DNA from: CAYZEZ01 sp964477295
GTDB lineage: Bacteria; Bacteroidota; Bacteroidia; Bacteroidales; SM23-62
NCBI GenBank assembly: GCA_964477295.1
Contig: CAYZEZ010000170.1
Span: 1-10,876, forward strand
DNA length: 10,876 bases
Direction: 5' to 3'
Numbering within the stretch: position 1 is the first letter of the stretch; every line of letters starts with the position of its first letter. A model generated the notes under the pieces. The model was not told where the DNA came from, did not search any database, and was given only the letters and a program-made list of their open reading frames with translations. Shown here one piece after another: positions 1 to 6,890 of the stretch. Position numbers and translations under genes: made by a program.

Positions 1-475
1 CGTAAATAGCCCCTGTTCGGATATGGTTCAGGCCGGCAATGGAGGCAATATGGACAACATTGCCCTGCTCTGATTTTTTCAGCTGTGGAAGCAGTCTGCG
101 CGAGAAATCAATGGCAGGCAGGTATAGGAGATTGATCAGATAGTCGATTTCTTCCTGGGTGTACTCATGGATTTTCTTACGAATATTTGAACCTGCGTTA
201 TTAATAAAAATATCAAGGTGATCCCATTCATTTTCAACCAATTGTGCAATCTTTTCACGATCTGCCGGAATACTGGCATCGGCTACAACACCTATTACAA
301 ATGAATATTTTGTGCAAAGTTGCTCCTCAAGTTTTTTAACATCAGATTTTGTACGGGCGGTGAAGATCACCTTGGCACCCAGCTCAAGGAATTCAGTAAC
401 AATTGCAAGTCCAATGCCTTTTGTACCGCCTGTTACCAGGACCTTTTTATCACACAGCGACCAACGGTTATTCAT
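1..475 (-). CDS. SDR-family oxidoreductase, tropinone-reductase-like (partial, C-terminus off window)
   Basis: This is an NAD(P)-dependent short-chain dehydrogenase/reductase; the window holds its first 158 residues. The reading starts at the ATG at 475-473. The Rossmann dinucleotide motif TGGTKGIG is at residues 15-22 and the structural NNAG is at 92-95, followed by SNIRK. The tetrad Asn is probably N114 and the catalytic Ser is S145. The catalytic Tyr, 13 residues after the Ser as usual in SDRs, is Y158, the last complete codon before the edge; the Lys of YxxxK lies outside. TGGTKGIG together with NNAGxNIRK is typical of the tropinone-reductase-like branch, which reduces small ketones or acts on sugar acids, so the substrate cannot be named. 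It lies 51 bases downstream of the PLP decarboxylase on the same strand, so they may be cotranscribed, although a hairpin lies between them. No Shine-Dalgarno is visible. Confidence 0.9.
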   Translation of the reverse strand, partial: MNNRWSLCDKKVLVTGGTKGIGLAIVTEFLELGAKVIFTARTKSDVKKLEEQLCTKYSFVIGVVADASIPADREKIAQLVENEWDHLDIFINNAGSNIRKKIHEYTQEEIDYLINLLYLPAIDFSRRLLPQLKKSEQGNVVHIASIAGLNHIRTGAIY

Positions 476-489
476 ACCCTGGAGGTTAT

Positions 490-524
490 AAGACCCCGGA
501 GGTTTTAAGGAACTCCGGGGTCTT
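490..524 (-). terminator. GC-rich 12-bp hairpin between decarboxylase and SDR genes
   Basis: The arms AAGACCCCGGAG (490-501) and CTCCGGGGTCTT (513-524) are perfectly complementary, with an 11-base loop. The stem begins two bases after the decarboxylase stop codon. On the minus strand it is not followed by a T-run, so it may be a weak terminator, a 3'-end stabiliser of the decarboxylase message, or a processing site that lowers expression of the downstream SDR gene. The stem is certain; the function is inferred. Confidence 0.55.
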
Positions 525-526
525 GA

Positions 527-1951
527 TTATTTATTTAAGTTTTTTGCAGTTTCCCTGATCAATTCCCAGGCTTTGAATACATGATCTTCTGTAACATAAG
601 TCTGGGCTATCACCATTCTTAAGGTGTAAATTCCATTCACCTTGGTGTGTGTCAGGTATATCTGTCCCGATTCATTTAGCATACGGTTAAGACTTTCATT
701 ATATGCATTAATATTATTAGTATCCCCAATCCAACCGGGCTGGAAGCGGAAACAAACCAGGTTCAGGTGTTGCGGTTCCATCAGCTCAAAATCCGGATCC
801 TGTTTAATTGTGCCGGCCAGCTTTTTAGCCAGGTTGATATGAAAATCCACTTTCTCCCGGATACCTGAAGCACCGAAATTCCTGAGTACAAACCATAGTT
901 TAAGGGCCCGGAACCTTCGGCCCAGCTGTATGCCCCAATCACGGTAGTCGTTAACTTCTCCCCTTGTTTTTGTTTTGAGGTATTCAGGTAGTATTTCAAA
1001 CGTACGGACCAGGGCTTCCTTGTCCTTTACGTAATATGCCGAACAGTCGAAGTTTGTGAACATCCATTTGTGCGGATTGAAAACAAAGCTATCAACCCTT
1101 TCAATGCCAGTGCTCATCCAGCGGTTTTCTGGCAAGACAAGAGCAGTACCTGCAAAGGCTGCATCGACATGCAGCCAAAGATTATGTTCCTCGCATATAA
1201 GGGATATTTTATGGAGGGGGTCAATGGCCAGTGTTCCGGTAGTACCTATTGCAGCAACCACGCATAAAGGTTTTAGTCCGGCACGTATATCTGTAGTTAT
1301 GGCCTGCTGAAGCATTTCAGATTTCATTCCCAGGGCATCATCCACCTCAATCTTTACAAGGCTTTTCTTTCCAAAACCGGCTATCTTAACAGCTTTTTCT
1401 ATGCTCGAATGAGCTTCGGTACTGGTATAGATCCGCCAGTTACTATGGTCTTCGAATCCCATCTCATTAACCTGGAAATCCGAATATTTTTCACGGGCAG
1501 TAAGAAGAGCCACAAGTGTAGCTGTACTTGCGGTATCATGAATGACACCGTGCCATTCCACAGGAAGTCCAAGCATTTCCTTCAGCCAGTCCATCACTTT
1601 TTCTTCCAGTTCAGCTGCTGCCGGTGATGTTTCCCATATCATGCATTGTGCCGCGAGTGTAGCTGTCAGCATCTCAGCAAGAACCGATGGGTAACTTGAG
1701 TTGGCAGTGAAATAGGCAAAATAATTCGGGCTTTGCCAGTGGGTCATGCCGGGAAGGATTATTTGCTTAAAATCCTTAAAAATTTTATCAATAGGTTCTC
1801 CTTTGTCCGGCGGGGCATCGGGTATCTGTTTAAGGATATCTCCGGGTTTAGCCAGAGATTTAACCGGGTACTTCTCAACTCCTTCGAAGTAGTCGGCCAT
1901 CCAGTCGACAAAATCGTGGGCATGTTTTCTGAAATCAGAAGTAGATATCAT
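527..1951 (-). CDS. Aromatic-L-amino-acid decarboxylase-type PLP enzyme (group II decarboxylase)
   Basis: This cytoplasmic PLP enzyme is predicted to decarboxylate an aromatic amino acid (tryptophan, tyrosine, phenylalanine or DOPA) to the amine. At 474 residues it has the usual family length. The PLP lysine is K295 in NPHKW (292-296), and the pyridine-N-contacting Asp is D263 in HVDAAFAGTA; they are 32 residues apart, as in animal AADC. H181 in AHSS matches the PLP-stacking His192 of animal enzymes. Y336 in NDYRDW matches the mobile-loop Tyr332 needed for decarboxylation. Retaining both argues against the aldehyde-synthase relatives, which change one or the other. The conserved Pro after FAYF is Thr here (FAYFTANSSYP, 78-88), and the usual Gln before DTAS is His138. 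The ATG at 1951 gives the expected N-terminus. The gene runs divergently from the tRNA, and an SDR gene follows it. Substrate is not resolvable from sequence. Confidence 0.92.
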   Translation of the reverse strand: MISTSDFRKHAHDFVDWMADYFEGVEKYPVKSLAKPGDILKQIPDAPPDKGEPIDKIFKDFKQIILPGMTHWQSPNYFAYFTANSSYPSVLAEMLTATLAAQCMIWETSPAAAELEEKVMDWLKEMLGLPVEWHGVIHDTASTATLVALLTAREKYSDFQVNEMGFEDHSNWRIYTSTEAHSSIEKAVKIAGFGKKSLVKIEVDDALGMKSEMLQQAITTDIRAGLKPLCVVAAIGTTGTLAIDPLHKISLICEEHNLWLHVDAAFAGTALVLPENRWMSTGIERVDSFVFNPHKWMFTNFDCSAYYVKDKEALVRTFEILPEYLKTKTRGEVNDYRDWGIQLGRRFRALKLWFVLRNFGASGIREKVDFHINLAKKLAGTIKQDPDFELMEPQHLNLVCFRFQPGWIGDTNNINAYNESLNRMLNESGQIYLTHTKVNGIYTLRMVIAQTYVTEDHVFKAWELIRETAKNLNK

Positions 1952-2096
1952 GGTGCACTTTTTTCTGAGACTTTAAATAAGGGCAGGAGAAACCGGTTAA
2001 TTTCGACCGTTTTAAATGGGGAGAATACCAGTTCACCTGCTCTGCATTACATCCTGAAAATAACACAAAAAATCCGTAATTATGATCTATTTTTCT

Positions 2097-2104
2097 TAAT
2101 TTTG
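2097..2104 (+). promoter_or_regulatory. Predicted -7 box of the tRNA-Arg promoter
   Basis: TAATTTTG matches the Bacteroidota -7 consensus TAnnTTTG exactly and ends 12 bases before the first tRNA base, which suits a short 5' leader. No clear TTTG -33 element is visible 19-21 bases upstream. Confidence 0.5.
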
Positions 2105-2116
2105 CGCCGTTTCAAC

Positions 2117-2190
2117 GCTCCGGTAGCTCAGCTGGATAGAGCAACGGCCTTCTAAGCCGTAGGTCATGGGTTCGAATCCCGTCCGGAGTA
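2117..2190 (+). tRNA. tRNA-Arg (anticodon UCU)
   Basis: This 74-base cloverleaf reads AGA/AGG arginine codons. The acceptor stem GCTCCGG (2117-2123) pairs with CCGGAGT (2183-2189) with a G-T wobble at the end, and the discriminator base is A2190. The D-arm begins GCTCAGCTGG. The anticodon stem ACGGC/GCCGT (2144-2148/2156-2160) encloses the loop CTTCTAA, giving anticodon TCT at 2151-2153. The T-arm is ATGGG-TTCGAAT-CCCGT with one mismatched end pair. CCA is not encoded. It is a single gene with its own likely promoter and a hairpin starting at its 3' end. Confidence 0.97.
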
Positions 2191-2227
2191 CATTCCAAAG
2201 CCTGCCAGTCGGCAGGCTTTGGAATGT
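2190..2227 (+). terminator. Perfect-stem terminator of tRNA-Arg
   Basis: CATTCCAAAGCCTGCC (2191-2206) and GGCAGGCTTTGGAATG (2211-2226) form a 16-bp perfect stem with tetraloop AGTC, extended by one more pair, 2190-2227. The inner part (AAAGCCTGCC/GGCAGGCTTT) has the A-flanked/T-flanked form of an intrinsic terminator and is symmetric, so it could stop transcription from either side. The true T-tract is only three bases and lies inside the longer stem. Confidence 0.75.
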
Positions 2228-2326
2228 TAATCGTACATCGAAAGAAAAAATCAATTATCCAATTTAATTGTTGGGGTCAGAATGTAGAATTAATAAATTA
2301 ATTTTACACTGCTAAATAAGTTAACA

Positions 2327-2785
2327 ATGGAAACATCAGGTTTATTTATTGAATTTATTCAATCATGCATCACACCTGTTGCCCTAATATCGGGTATTGG
2401 GTTATTGCTTTTGACAGTGGCAAACCGGCTTGGCAGGACAATTGACAGAACCAGGTACCTGGTAGCCGATCTGGACCAGAAAGAAGTTAAAAGACGAGAA
2501 TTTAAGATTAACGAGATAACAATTCTTCTCAAGCGAGGTACCTACTTGCGTAATTCAATTCAGTTTATTGTTATAAGTATAATTTTAAGCTGCCTGATGA
2601 TTCCTCTTCTATTCATAATGCATTTATCAAATATTGATTTAAGATTAGTCGGGTACGGGCTGTTTATTTTATCCTTTCTGGCAATCTTCGTGTCGTGCAT
2701 CTATTTTTATTTAGATATTAAGCTATCTCTAACTGCCCTGAAATTAGAGGCTGCTGATTATGTAAATAAAAAGGTTAAAGTTTAA
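2327..2785 (+). CDS. DUF2721-type small integral membrane protein
   Basis: This 152-residue inner-membrane protein has unknown biochemical role. Three hydrophobic helices are visible at about 15-32, 77-99 and 107-128. Right after helix 1 is the basic signature NRLGRTIDRTRYL (33-45), which fits the DUF2721 pattern of a conserved R-L-x-R-x-x-D-R-x-R segment. A charged, probably amphipathic segment (46-70) joins helices 1 and 2, and the C-terminal stretch DIKLSLTALKLEA also fits the family. The ATG at 2327 follows TTAACA with no Shine-Dalgarno. It stands alone: the tRNA terminator is upstream and a gene on the opposite strand converges from downstream. A box resembling a -7 element (TAATTTTA, 2299-2306) lies upstream, but without a matching -33 element. 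Confidence 0.75.
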   Translation: METSGLFIEFIQSCITPVALISGIGLLLLTVANRLGRTIDRTRYLVADLDQKEVKRREFKINEITILLKRGTYLRNSIQFIVISIILSCLMIPLLFIMHLSNIDLRLVGYGLFILSFLAIFVSCIYFYLDIKLSLTALKLEAADYVNKKVKV

Positions 2786-2834
2786 GCTGCCTTTTACCGG
2801 GTTGCGTTGAGGAAATTCACCTCCGGATATCACT

Positions 2835-2846
2835 GCCCGGCCGGGC
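2835..2846. repeat. 12-bp GC-only palindrome
   Basis: GCCCGGCCGGGC is a perfect self-complementary palindrome in the spacer between two converging genes. It has no spacer and no T-tract, so it is a poor terminator by itself. It may be a cruciform-prone or protein-binding site, or chance. It stands out against the A/T-rich surroundings. Confidence 0.4.
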
Positions 2847-2850
2847 GCAT

Positions 2851-2878
2851 AAAAAAACCACCGGTGGAGGTCGGTGGT
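2851..2878 (-). terminator. Intrinsic terminator of the small repeat-protein gene
   Basis: On the minus strand, ACCACCG (2878-2872) pairs with CGGTGGT (2863-2857) around an 8-base loop and runs straight into seven T residues (2857-2851). This is a textbook rho-independent terminator, 54 bases past the stop codon of the 159-residue gene. An alternative fold uses the inner CCACCGGTGG palindrome (2858-2867). The plus strand lacks a T-run, so it is unlikely to serve the DUF2721 gene. Confidence 0.85.
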
Positions 2879-2931
2879 CAGATTGCAACACCTATAGAAG
2901 CAGAAATCTCTAACCTGAATATGTACGATTT

Positions 2932-3411
2932 TTATAATCTGTTTGTTTCTCTTCCAATGTTCAGCAGTTGAGGATTTAGCATCCATGATTCGAGTTTAAG
3001 TTCAGGTTCCTTTTCAGGATCAAATATATCCTTATACAGTAACTCCGGGCTGGACATATGCATCTCCATCTCCAAACTGGAAATGTCCTCAACATATTCA
3101 GCAGTCTTCCAGTTTACTATTCCATTCATCCAATACTCCAATTCCACTTGGTTTTCAGTGTCAGATTCTGACAATTCTTCTACCTCAATATCACAGGCCT
3201 CACTTAAGTTACTGTCAATCAATACTTCAATTAATATGATTTTTTGTTTTCCCAGGCATATATCATTTCGGTTAACTGTGGCCAATTCACTAATTTTCGA
3301 ATAGGCCCTGGTTGTTAAACAACTGAAACAAAGAAAACACATAAGAAATGAATAAAAGAAAAATCTGTTGTCAGAATGATTGCTTAATGGCTGCGAAATG
3401 GTTGATTCCAT
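2932..3411 (-). CDS. Small exported or membrane-anchored protein with three ~24-residue repeats, unknown function
   Basis: I do not recognise a named family. The 159-residue product has a polar N-terminus, then a strongly hydrophobic, Cys-rich segment (about 17-32), which is a signal peptide or single membrane anchor; the cysteines there do not form a canonical lipobox. The remainder is acidic. Three degenerate repeats follow: VELEYWM (89-95), LEMEMHM (113-119) and LKLESWM (138-144), spaced 24 and 25 residues. Each is followed by a similar tail (MNGIVNW, MSSPELLY, MLNPQLLN). The repeat pattern is hydrophobic-E/K-L/M-E-x-W/H-M. Short exported proteins with such [L]E.WM motifs occur in Bacteroidota as hypotheticals, from memory rather than a search. 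The gene has its own predicted promoter, a leader of roughly 90 bases and a strong terminator, which supports its being a real single-gene unit. Confidence 0.7.
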   Translation of the reverse strand: MESTISQPLSNHSDNRFFFYSFLMCFLCFSCLTTRAYSKISELATVNRNDICLGKQKIILIEVLIDSNLSEACDIEVEELSESDTENQVELEYWMNGIVNWKTAEYVEDISSLEMEMHMSSPELLYKDIFDPEKEPELKLESWMLNPQLLNIGRETNRL

Positions 3412-3508
3412 GTTTGAGTTGCTTGGTTTAGGAGTATCAGGGTAATTGAGAAAATAGTTTTCATCTATTATATAATACTTTAAGATTATTATATCTTTAT
3501 ATATTATG

Positions 3509-3539
3509 TAAAAGTAAAACGATTTTAAATAATTCCAAA
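3509..3539 (-). promoter_or_regulatory. Predicted Bacteroidota-type promoter for the small repeat-protein gene
   Basis: On the minus strand, TTTG (3539-3536) is followed after exactly 19 bases by TACTTTTA (3516-3509). That is 7 of 8 positions of a TTTG-N19-TAnnTTTG promoter; only the last G differs. Transcription would begin near 3503, giving a leader of about 90 bases before the ATG at 3411. The leader is very A/T-rich and holds a 12-bp palindrome TATTATATAATA (3466-3477) and a weak AAGAT/ATCTT hairpin (3482-3497). The spacer 3412-3571 holds nothing else that I can support. Confidence 0.5.
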
Positions 3540-3571
3540 TAAATGATTGAAAAAAATTAAAAATCAGCGCG

Positions 3572-5833
3572 TCATTTCGATTTTTTCAGCAGATCAACAG
3601 TCTCCAGGTGATAACGGTGCTCCCCTCCGGCCTTGGTGAAAGAGATCAGCTTTCCCGACCACCACTTATCTGCAAGTGCAGTTTCATCAACCTCCTGTCC
3701 ATCTACATTTGTTTTCATTGCGGGAGAAGAGGATTCAAATAACAGTTCAGGATTATTGAAGTACATACCATATGAATGGTCACGGCCATCATTTATGGTC
3801 CAGACTCCGAAATTCAAGACAAGCCTTTCGAGAGCAAGGTCGCTGAATTTCAATTCTTTGGAATACCGGTTGAAATCATCCGCTACATTAATCTGTAAAG
3901 CTTGCCAGCTGTCAGGATTCACTGGTATAGAAATATGCATCGGCTCGGCAAACCGGTTTTGACTATACTTTCTACCCAGGTTGACATACGCCTTATTGGC
4001 CCAGTACATCAGGTTAATATATTTTCTGGATTGGGCAAATCCCTCAATCCAGATATATCCTCCACACCAGCCATCGGCCATGGAGGTGGATCCATCAATT
4101 TTATAATTCAGTTTAATAACAGGATATGTTCCTGATTCAGAAGACAGGACCTGGCATATGCTGTTCATTGTTTGTGGCAAACGATCCTGTCCCGGGGCAT
4201 CATATCCCCTTTTCCGTGTAAACATAAATAAGGAATTTGAATCAGCAACCGGACCCACCTTTCTCACCTCACAAACATTGGAAGGTTCTTTATCCTCCTG
4301 GTAGATATAAGGCCTGGCCCATCCATCCAATCCATTCTTAAAGTCGTTGTTCTTCAAGCTATTACTCCCCGATATTTCCCATTTATAATTCAACCACAGC
4401 GGATAATCCCCGGGTTTAAACTCCGGCAACCGTTTTGGATATTCAAATATTTCTTCCGTTACCGTCTTATATTTCAGGTTCATTGCCTCGCCCTTAACCT
4501 CGACAATCAGAAATCCCTGGGAAGGGCCTCCAAAATAGTCTTCTTCTCCAAATCCCCTTGGCCTGTATCCTGCTGCGGGAATGGTTATCAGGTTTATTCC
4601 CCTGTATGATACAGCTGTTTTAAAAGATGCTTTAACGGGACTGTGCACATGACCGCTTAAAACAGTTTGAACGTTTCCATGTTTGGAAATGATCTCAAGG
4701 AATGTTCGCTTTACATATGGAGATTCCAGGTAACTCTCGAACGGATTTATACCGAGTGGATGTACAGGGACATGCTGAAAAATAAGTGTTTGACGGTCTC
4801 TGTATTTCTCCAGGTCCTTCTCCAGCCAGTCAAAATAATGAGGATGGGTTTCCCAGAAATTAGTCCTAAGCGGATCCGGCCAAACAACAAAATGCCATTT
4901 ACCGGCATTGAAGGAATAAAGCAATTTATCGATGCCATTGATCTGTTTCTGGGCTGCAAAATAGTTACTGAAAGCATCCATATTATATCCCGGAGTAAAT
5001 TCAGAGCGGTACCTTGTCTCGTGATTACCCAGTTCAAACAGGACCGGTGCCTTAAGCCTGCTGAGAAAATCGTTCATAACCCTGAAATTGTCTGTCTGCC
5101 CCTGGCTGTCGACAATATCGCCCAATATCAAAGCATACAGTGGCTCGTCTTCCAGTTCATTTACAAGCCTGATGCTTTCCTCGGCAAAAGCATTGTGTAT
5201 CTTCATCCTTACAGCATTATTTTCGGGATGAGCGGGATCGCCACCCTGCGGATCAGCCAGCACAACGAACGAAAAATCTTCCCCGGGATCTTTAACAGGC
5301 AGCTCATCTTGTGCCAGTTCTCCGATCTCTTTATCAAGCAGGTAATTTATAGTGATGGGAGCATCATCAGGGAAGGCAAGTATTTCTCCCTTTTTTACTA
5401 ATTCCCCCAAACTCAAGGTAATAGTTTCTGAATTATTGGTGATTGTAATCCGGGTTTTCTCACTGGTGTTATCCAGCCAGGCAACGAGAATATCAGACAG
5501 TTCTGCAGTGTTTTTTACATCCCATTCATTCTTGCCGGTGTTGAAATAATCTTCCTCACTCTCAAAAAAGTATTCCTTTATTTTATGAATTTCCGCTCCT
5601 TTGATCTTGAGTTTTCCCTTGTGACTGGCTTGCCGTTTTCCCTCAGACGGCTGAAATGCAAGGCGCAAAATGACCTGGTCATCTTTCGATAAAATATCCT
5701 GCAAATTCCCGACAACCGGATACTTAAAATCTTCAAATGCAATTGTATGGTCGCTCTCTTTTATCGCATGCCGTCCAACCAGTGCTGCGGAAACTCCGAG
5801 TCCACTTTGTTTAATAAAATTTCTTCGTTTCAT
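3572..5833 (-). CDS. Tat-exported calcineurin-like metallophosphoesterase with C-terminal jelly-roll-like region
   Basis: This 753-residue protein should be exported folded: it begins MKRRNFIKQSGLGVSAALVG, a twin-arginine signal (RRNFIK, 3-8). An N-terminal region (about 30-180) is unassigned. The metallophosphoesterase core spans about 187-450: D194-P-Q (motif I, with Gln replacing the usual His, as in CPPED1-like enzymes), GDIVD (238-242), GNHE (269-272), H354 in QHVPVH, and GHVH (394-397). These provide a two-metal site for phosphate-ester hydrolysis. From about 490, NNDFKNGLDGW resembles the opening of carbohydrate-binding-type jelly rolls, and a Trp/Tyr-rich beta region continues to about 700; ligand unknown. 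It is the last gene of the proposed operon, starting two bases after the reductase stop. No type IX sorting domain is apparent. The substrate (phosphosugar, phospholipid or nucleotide) is undetermined. No clear terminator hairpin follows, only T-rich sequence. Confidence 0.88.
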   Translation of the reverse strand: MKRRNFIKQSGLGVSAALVGRHAIKESDHTIAFEDFKYPVVGNLQDILSKDDQVILRLAFQPSEGKRQASHKGKLKIKGAEIHKIKEYFFESEEDYFNTGKNEWDVKNTAELSDILVAWLDNTSEKTRITITNNSETITLSLGELVKKGEILAFPDDAPITINYLLDKEIGELAQDELPVKDPGEDFSFVVLADPQGGDPAHPENNAVRMKIHNAFAEESIRLVNELEDEPLYALILGDIVDSQGQTDNFRVMNDFLSRLKAPVLFELGNHETRYRSEFTPGYNMDAFSNYFAAQKQINGIDKLLYSFNAGKWHFVVWPDPLRTNFWETHPHYFDWLEKDLEKYRDRQTLIFQHVPVHPLGINPFESYLESPYVKRTFLEIISKHGNVQTVLSGHVHSPVKASFKTAVSYRGINLITIPAAGYRPRGFGEEDYFGGPSQGFLIVEVKGEAMNLKYKTVTEEIFEYPKRLPEFKPGDYPLWLNYKWEISGSNSLKNNDFKNGLDGWARPYIYQEDKEPSNVCEVRKVGPVADSNSLFMFTRKRGYDAPGQDRLPQTMNSICQVLSSESGTYPVIKLNYKIDGSTSMADGWCGGYIWIEGFAQSRKYINLMYWANKAYVNLGRKYSQNRFAEPMHISIPVNPDSWQALQINVADDFNRYSKELKFSDLALERLVLNFGVWTINDGRDHSYGMYFNNPELLFESSSPAMKTNVDGQEVDETALADKWWSGKLISFTKAGGEHRYHLETVDLLKKSK

Positions 5834-5835
5834 TG

Positions 5836-6846
5836 TTAAACAGATAAAATAATTTCATTCAGGTTTTCAGGTGAAATGGCCCGTTTGCCTTCCTCGATCG
5901 ACTTAACCATCAGGGTGAGTTGTTCATTAACAGGAGTTGAAACACCCAGTTCTTTTCCCTTATTTGCAATATAGCCATTATAATTATCCACCTCTGTCCG
6001 CTTTCCCCTTTCTATAGACTGAAGACTGGATGATTTTAATTTGCGGTATTTATAACCTATTATCCGAATGCTTACGTGCCTTTTTAATCCTGAAAAAGAT
6101 CCTTTGCCTAAAAAACTATAAAAGTTAAGTTTTATTGCATAGGGTTCAACTTCCAGCTTCATTGCATTGGCTACGTCCATGGCTTCCCCAATGATATGTA
6201 TAAAAACATTCCTTGCTTTCCTGATGGCCAGCATTTCTCCAAGGTAGAGCCCTGTTATAACCCCCAGCGTAGTTATGCAGGAATTGATGATCAGCTTTGA
6301 ATAGAGTCCCGATTCAATGCAGTCAGTAATCCTTGCTTCTACAATATGGTTCAGGATCTTACCGGCCTCTTCCAGCTTTTTGTCTCTTTCCCGTTTCCAG
6401 TTACCCAGAACAAATTCACCTCCTGATGTCATTTCAACCCTGCCCGGCTCATGCATGGTTGCCCCCCAGCCCACGCTGCATCCTATCGTTCTTTCCACGC
6501 CCACTATTTCAGCAAGAGTTTCTTCACATATCCCATTCTGAAAGGAGACCACCCGGGATCCTGAATGCAGAAAGGGTAACAGGTCTTTCGCCACTTCATG
6601 CATATCGTATCCTTTCATGGCAAGCAAAGCCAGATCATAAAATCCATCCAGGTCGAATACCGAAGCCACCGAAGGAATCTTAATATTTATTTCACCACAA
6701 TGGCCAAATGCATGTATACCTTCCCGCCTGATCTTCATAGCCAGGTCCATATGCCTGGTAACCAGCTGAATGTCGTAGCCTGCCTTTTTCAGGACAGCGG
6801 AAACCACTCCCCCTACTGCACCTGCTCCGATAACTACAATTCTCAT
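5836..6846 (-). CDS. Ketopantoate reductase-family NAD(P)H oxidoreductase (PanE/ApbA-like)
   Basis: This 336-residue cytoplasmic reductase belongs to the 2-dehydropantoate 2-reductase family, which reduces a 2-keto acid to the 2-hydroxy acid with NAD(P)H. The nucleotide-binding GAGAVG is at 7-12, following a MRIVVI strand. K78 in AMKGYD and QNG (103-105) fit the ligand-facing signature. YSKLIIN (182-188) carries the catalytic Lys184 and an Asn four residues on. In the C-terminal ApbA_C domain, SSLQSIERGKRTEVDNYNG (273-291) carries the substrate-binding Glu285, followed by GVSTPVNE (301-308). All key residues are present, so it should be active. Several paralogues of this family act on acids other than ketopantoate. 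Its position between a cyclase-fold gene (44 bases upstream) and a phosphoesterase (2 bases downstream), away from other pan genes, makes a pathway-specific role likelier than pantothenate synthesis. The ATG at 6846 gives a correct Rossmann N-terminus. Confidence 0.88.
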   Translation of the reverse strand: MRIVVIGAGAVGGVVSAVLKKAGYDIQLVTRHMDLAMKIRREGIHAFGHCGEINIKIPSVASVFDLDGFYDLALLAMKGYDMHEVAKDLLPFLHSGSRVVSFQNGICEETLAEIVGVERTIGCSVGWGATMHEPGRVEMTSGGEFVLGNWKRERDKKLEEAGKILNHIVEARITDCIESGLYSKLIINSCITTLGVITGLYLGEMLAIRKARNVFIHIIGEAMDVANAMKLEVEPYAIKLNFYSFLGKGSFSGLKRHVSIRIIGYKYRKLKSSSLQSIERGKRTEVDNYNGYIANKGKELGVSTPVNEQLTLMVKSIEEGKRAISPENLNEIILSV

Positions 6847-6890
6847 AATGTTATTATTACTTGAAGACTTGTTTACCCGTAACTTGAAGA

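Noticed and set aside
1733..2155. Plus-strand open frame of 140 codons running into the tRNA
   Set aside because: It is antisense to the decarboxylase N-terminus and ends inside the tRNA-Arg gene, so it is a shadow frame.
2268..2306. Promoter for the DUF2721 gene (TTG near 2271 and TAATTTTA at 2299-2306)
   Set aside because: The spacing of about 25 bases is outside the usual 19-21 and the -33 element is partial.
2744..2986. Minus-strand open frame of 80 codons between the convergent genes
   Set aside because: It overlaps the C-terminus of the small repeat protein and runs through its terminator hairpin into the antisense of the DUF2721 gene.
4667..5401. Long plus-strand open frame of 244 codons
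   Set aside because: It lies wholly antisense to the phosphoesterase core, whose metal motifs are intact on the minus strand, and its translation resembles no protein family.
5836..6846. Assigning the symbol panE
   Set aside because: Catalytic residues are intact, but the family includes enzymes for other keto acids and the neighbours are not pantothenate genes.
6859..6890. Direct repeat ACTTGAAGA (6859-6867 and 6882-6890) in the gap between the cyclase-fold and reductase genes
   Set aside because: Two 9-base copies are too short to distinguish from chance, and no promoter or hairpin accompanies them.
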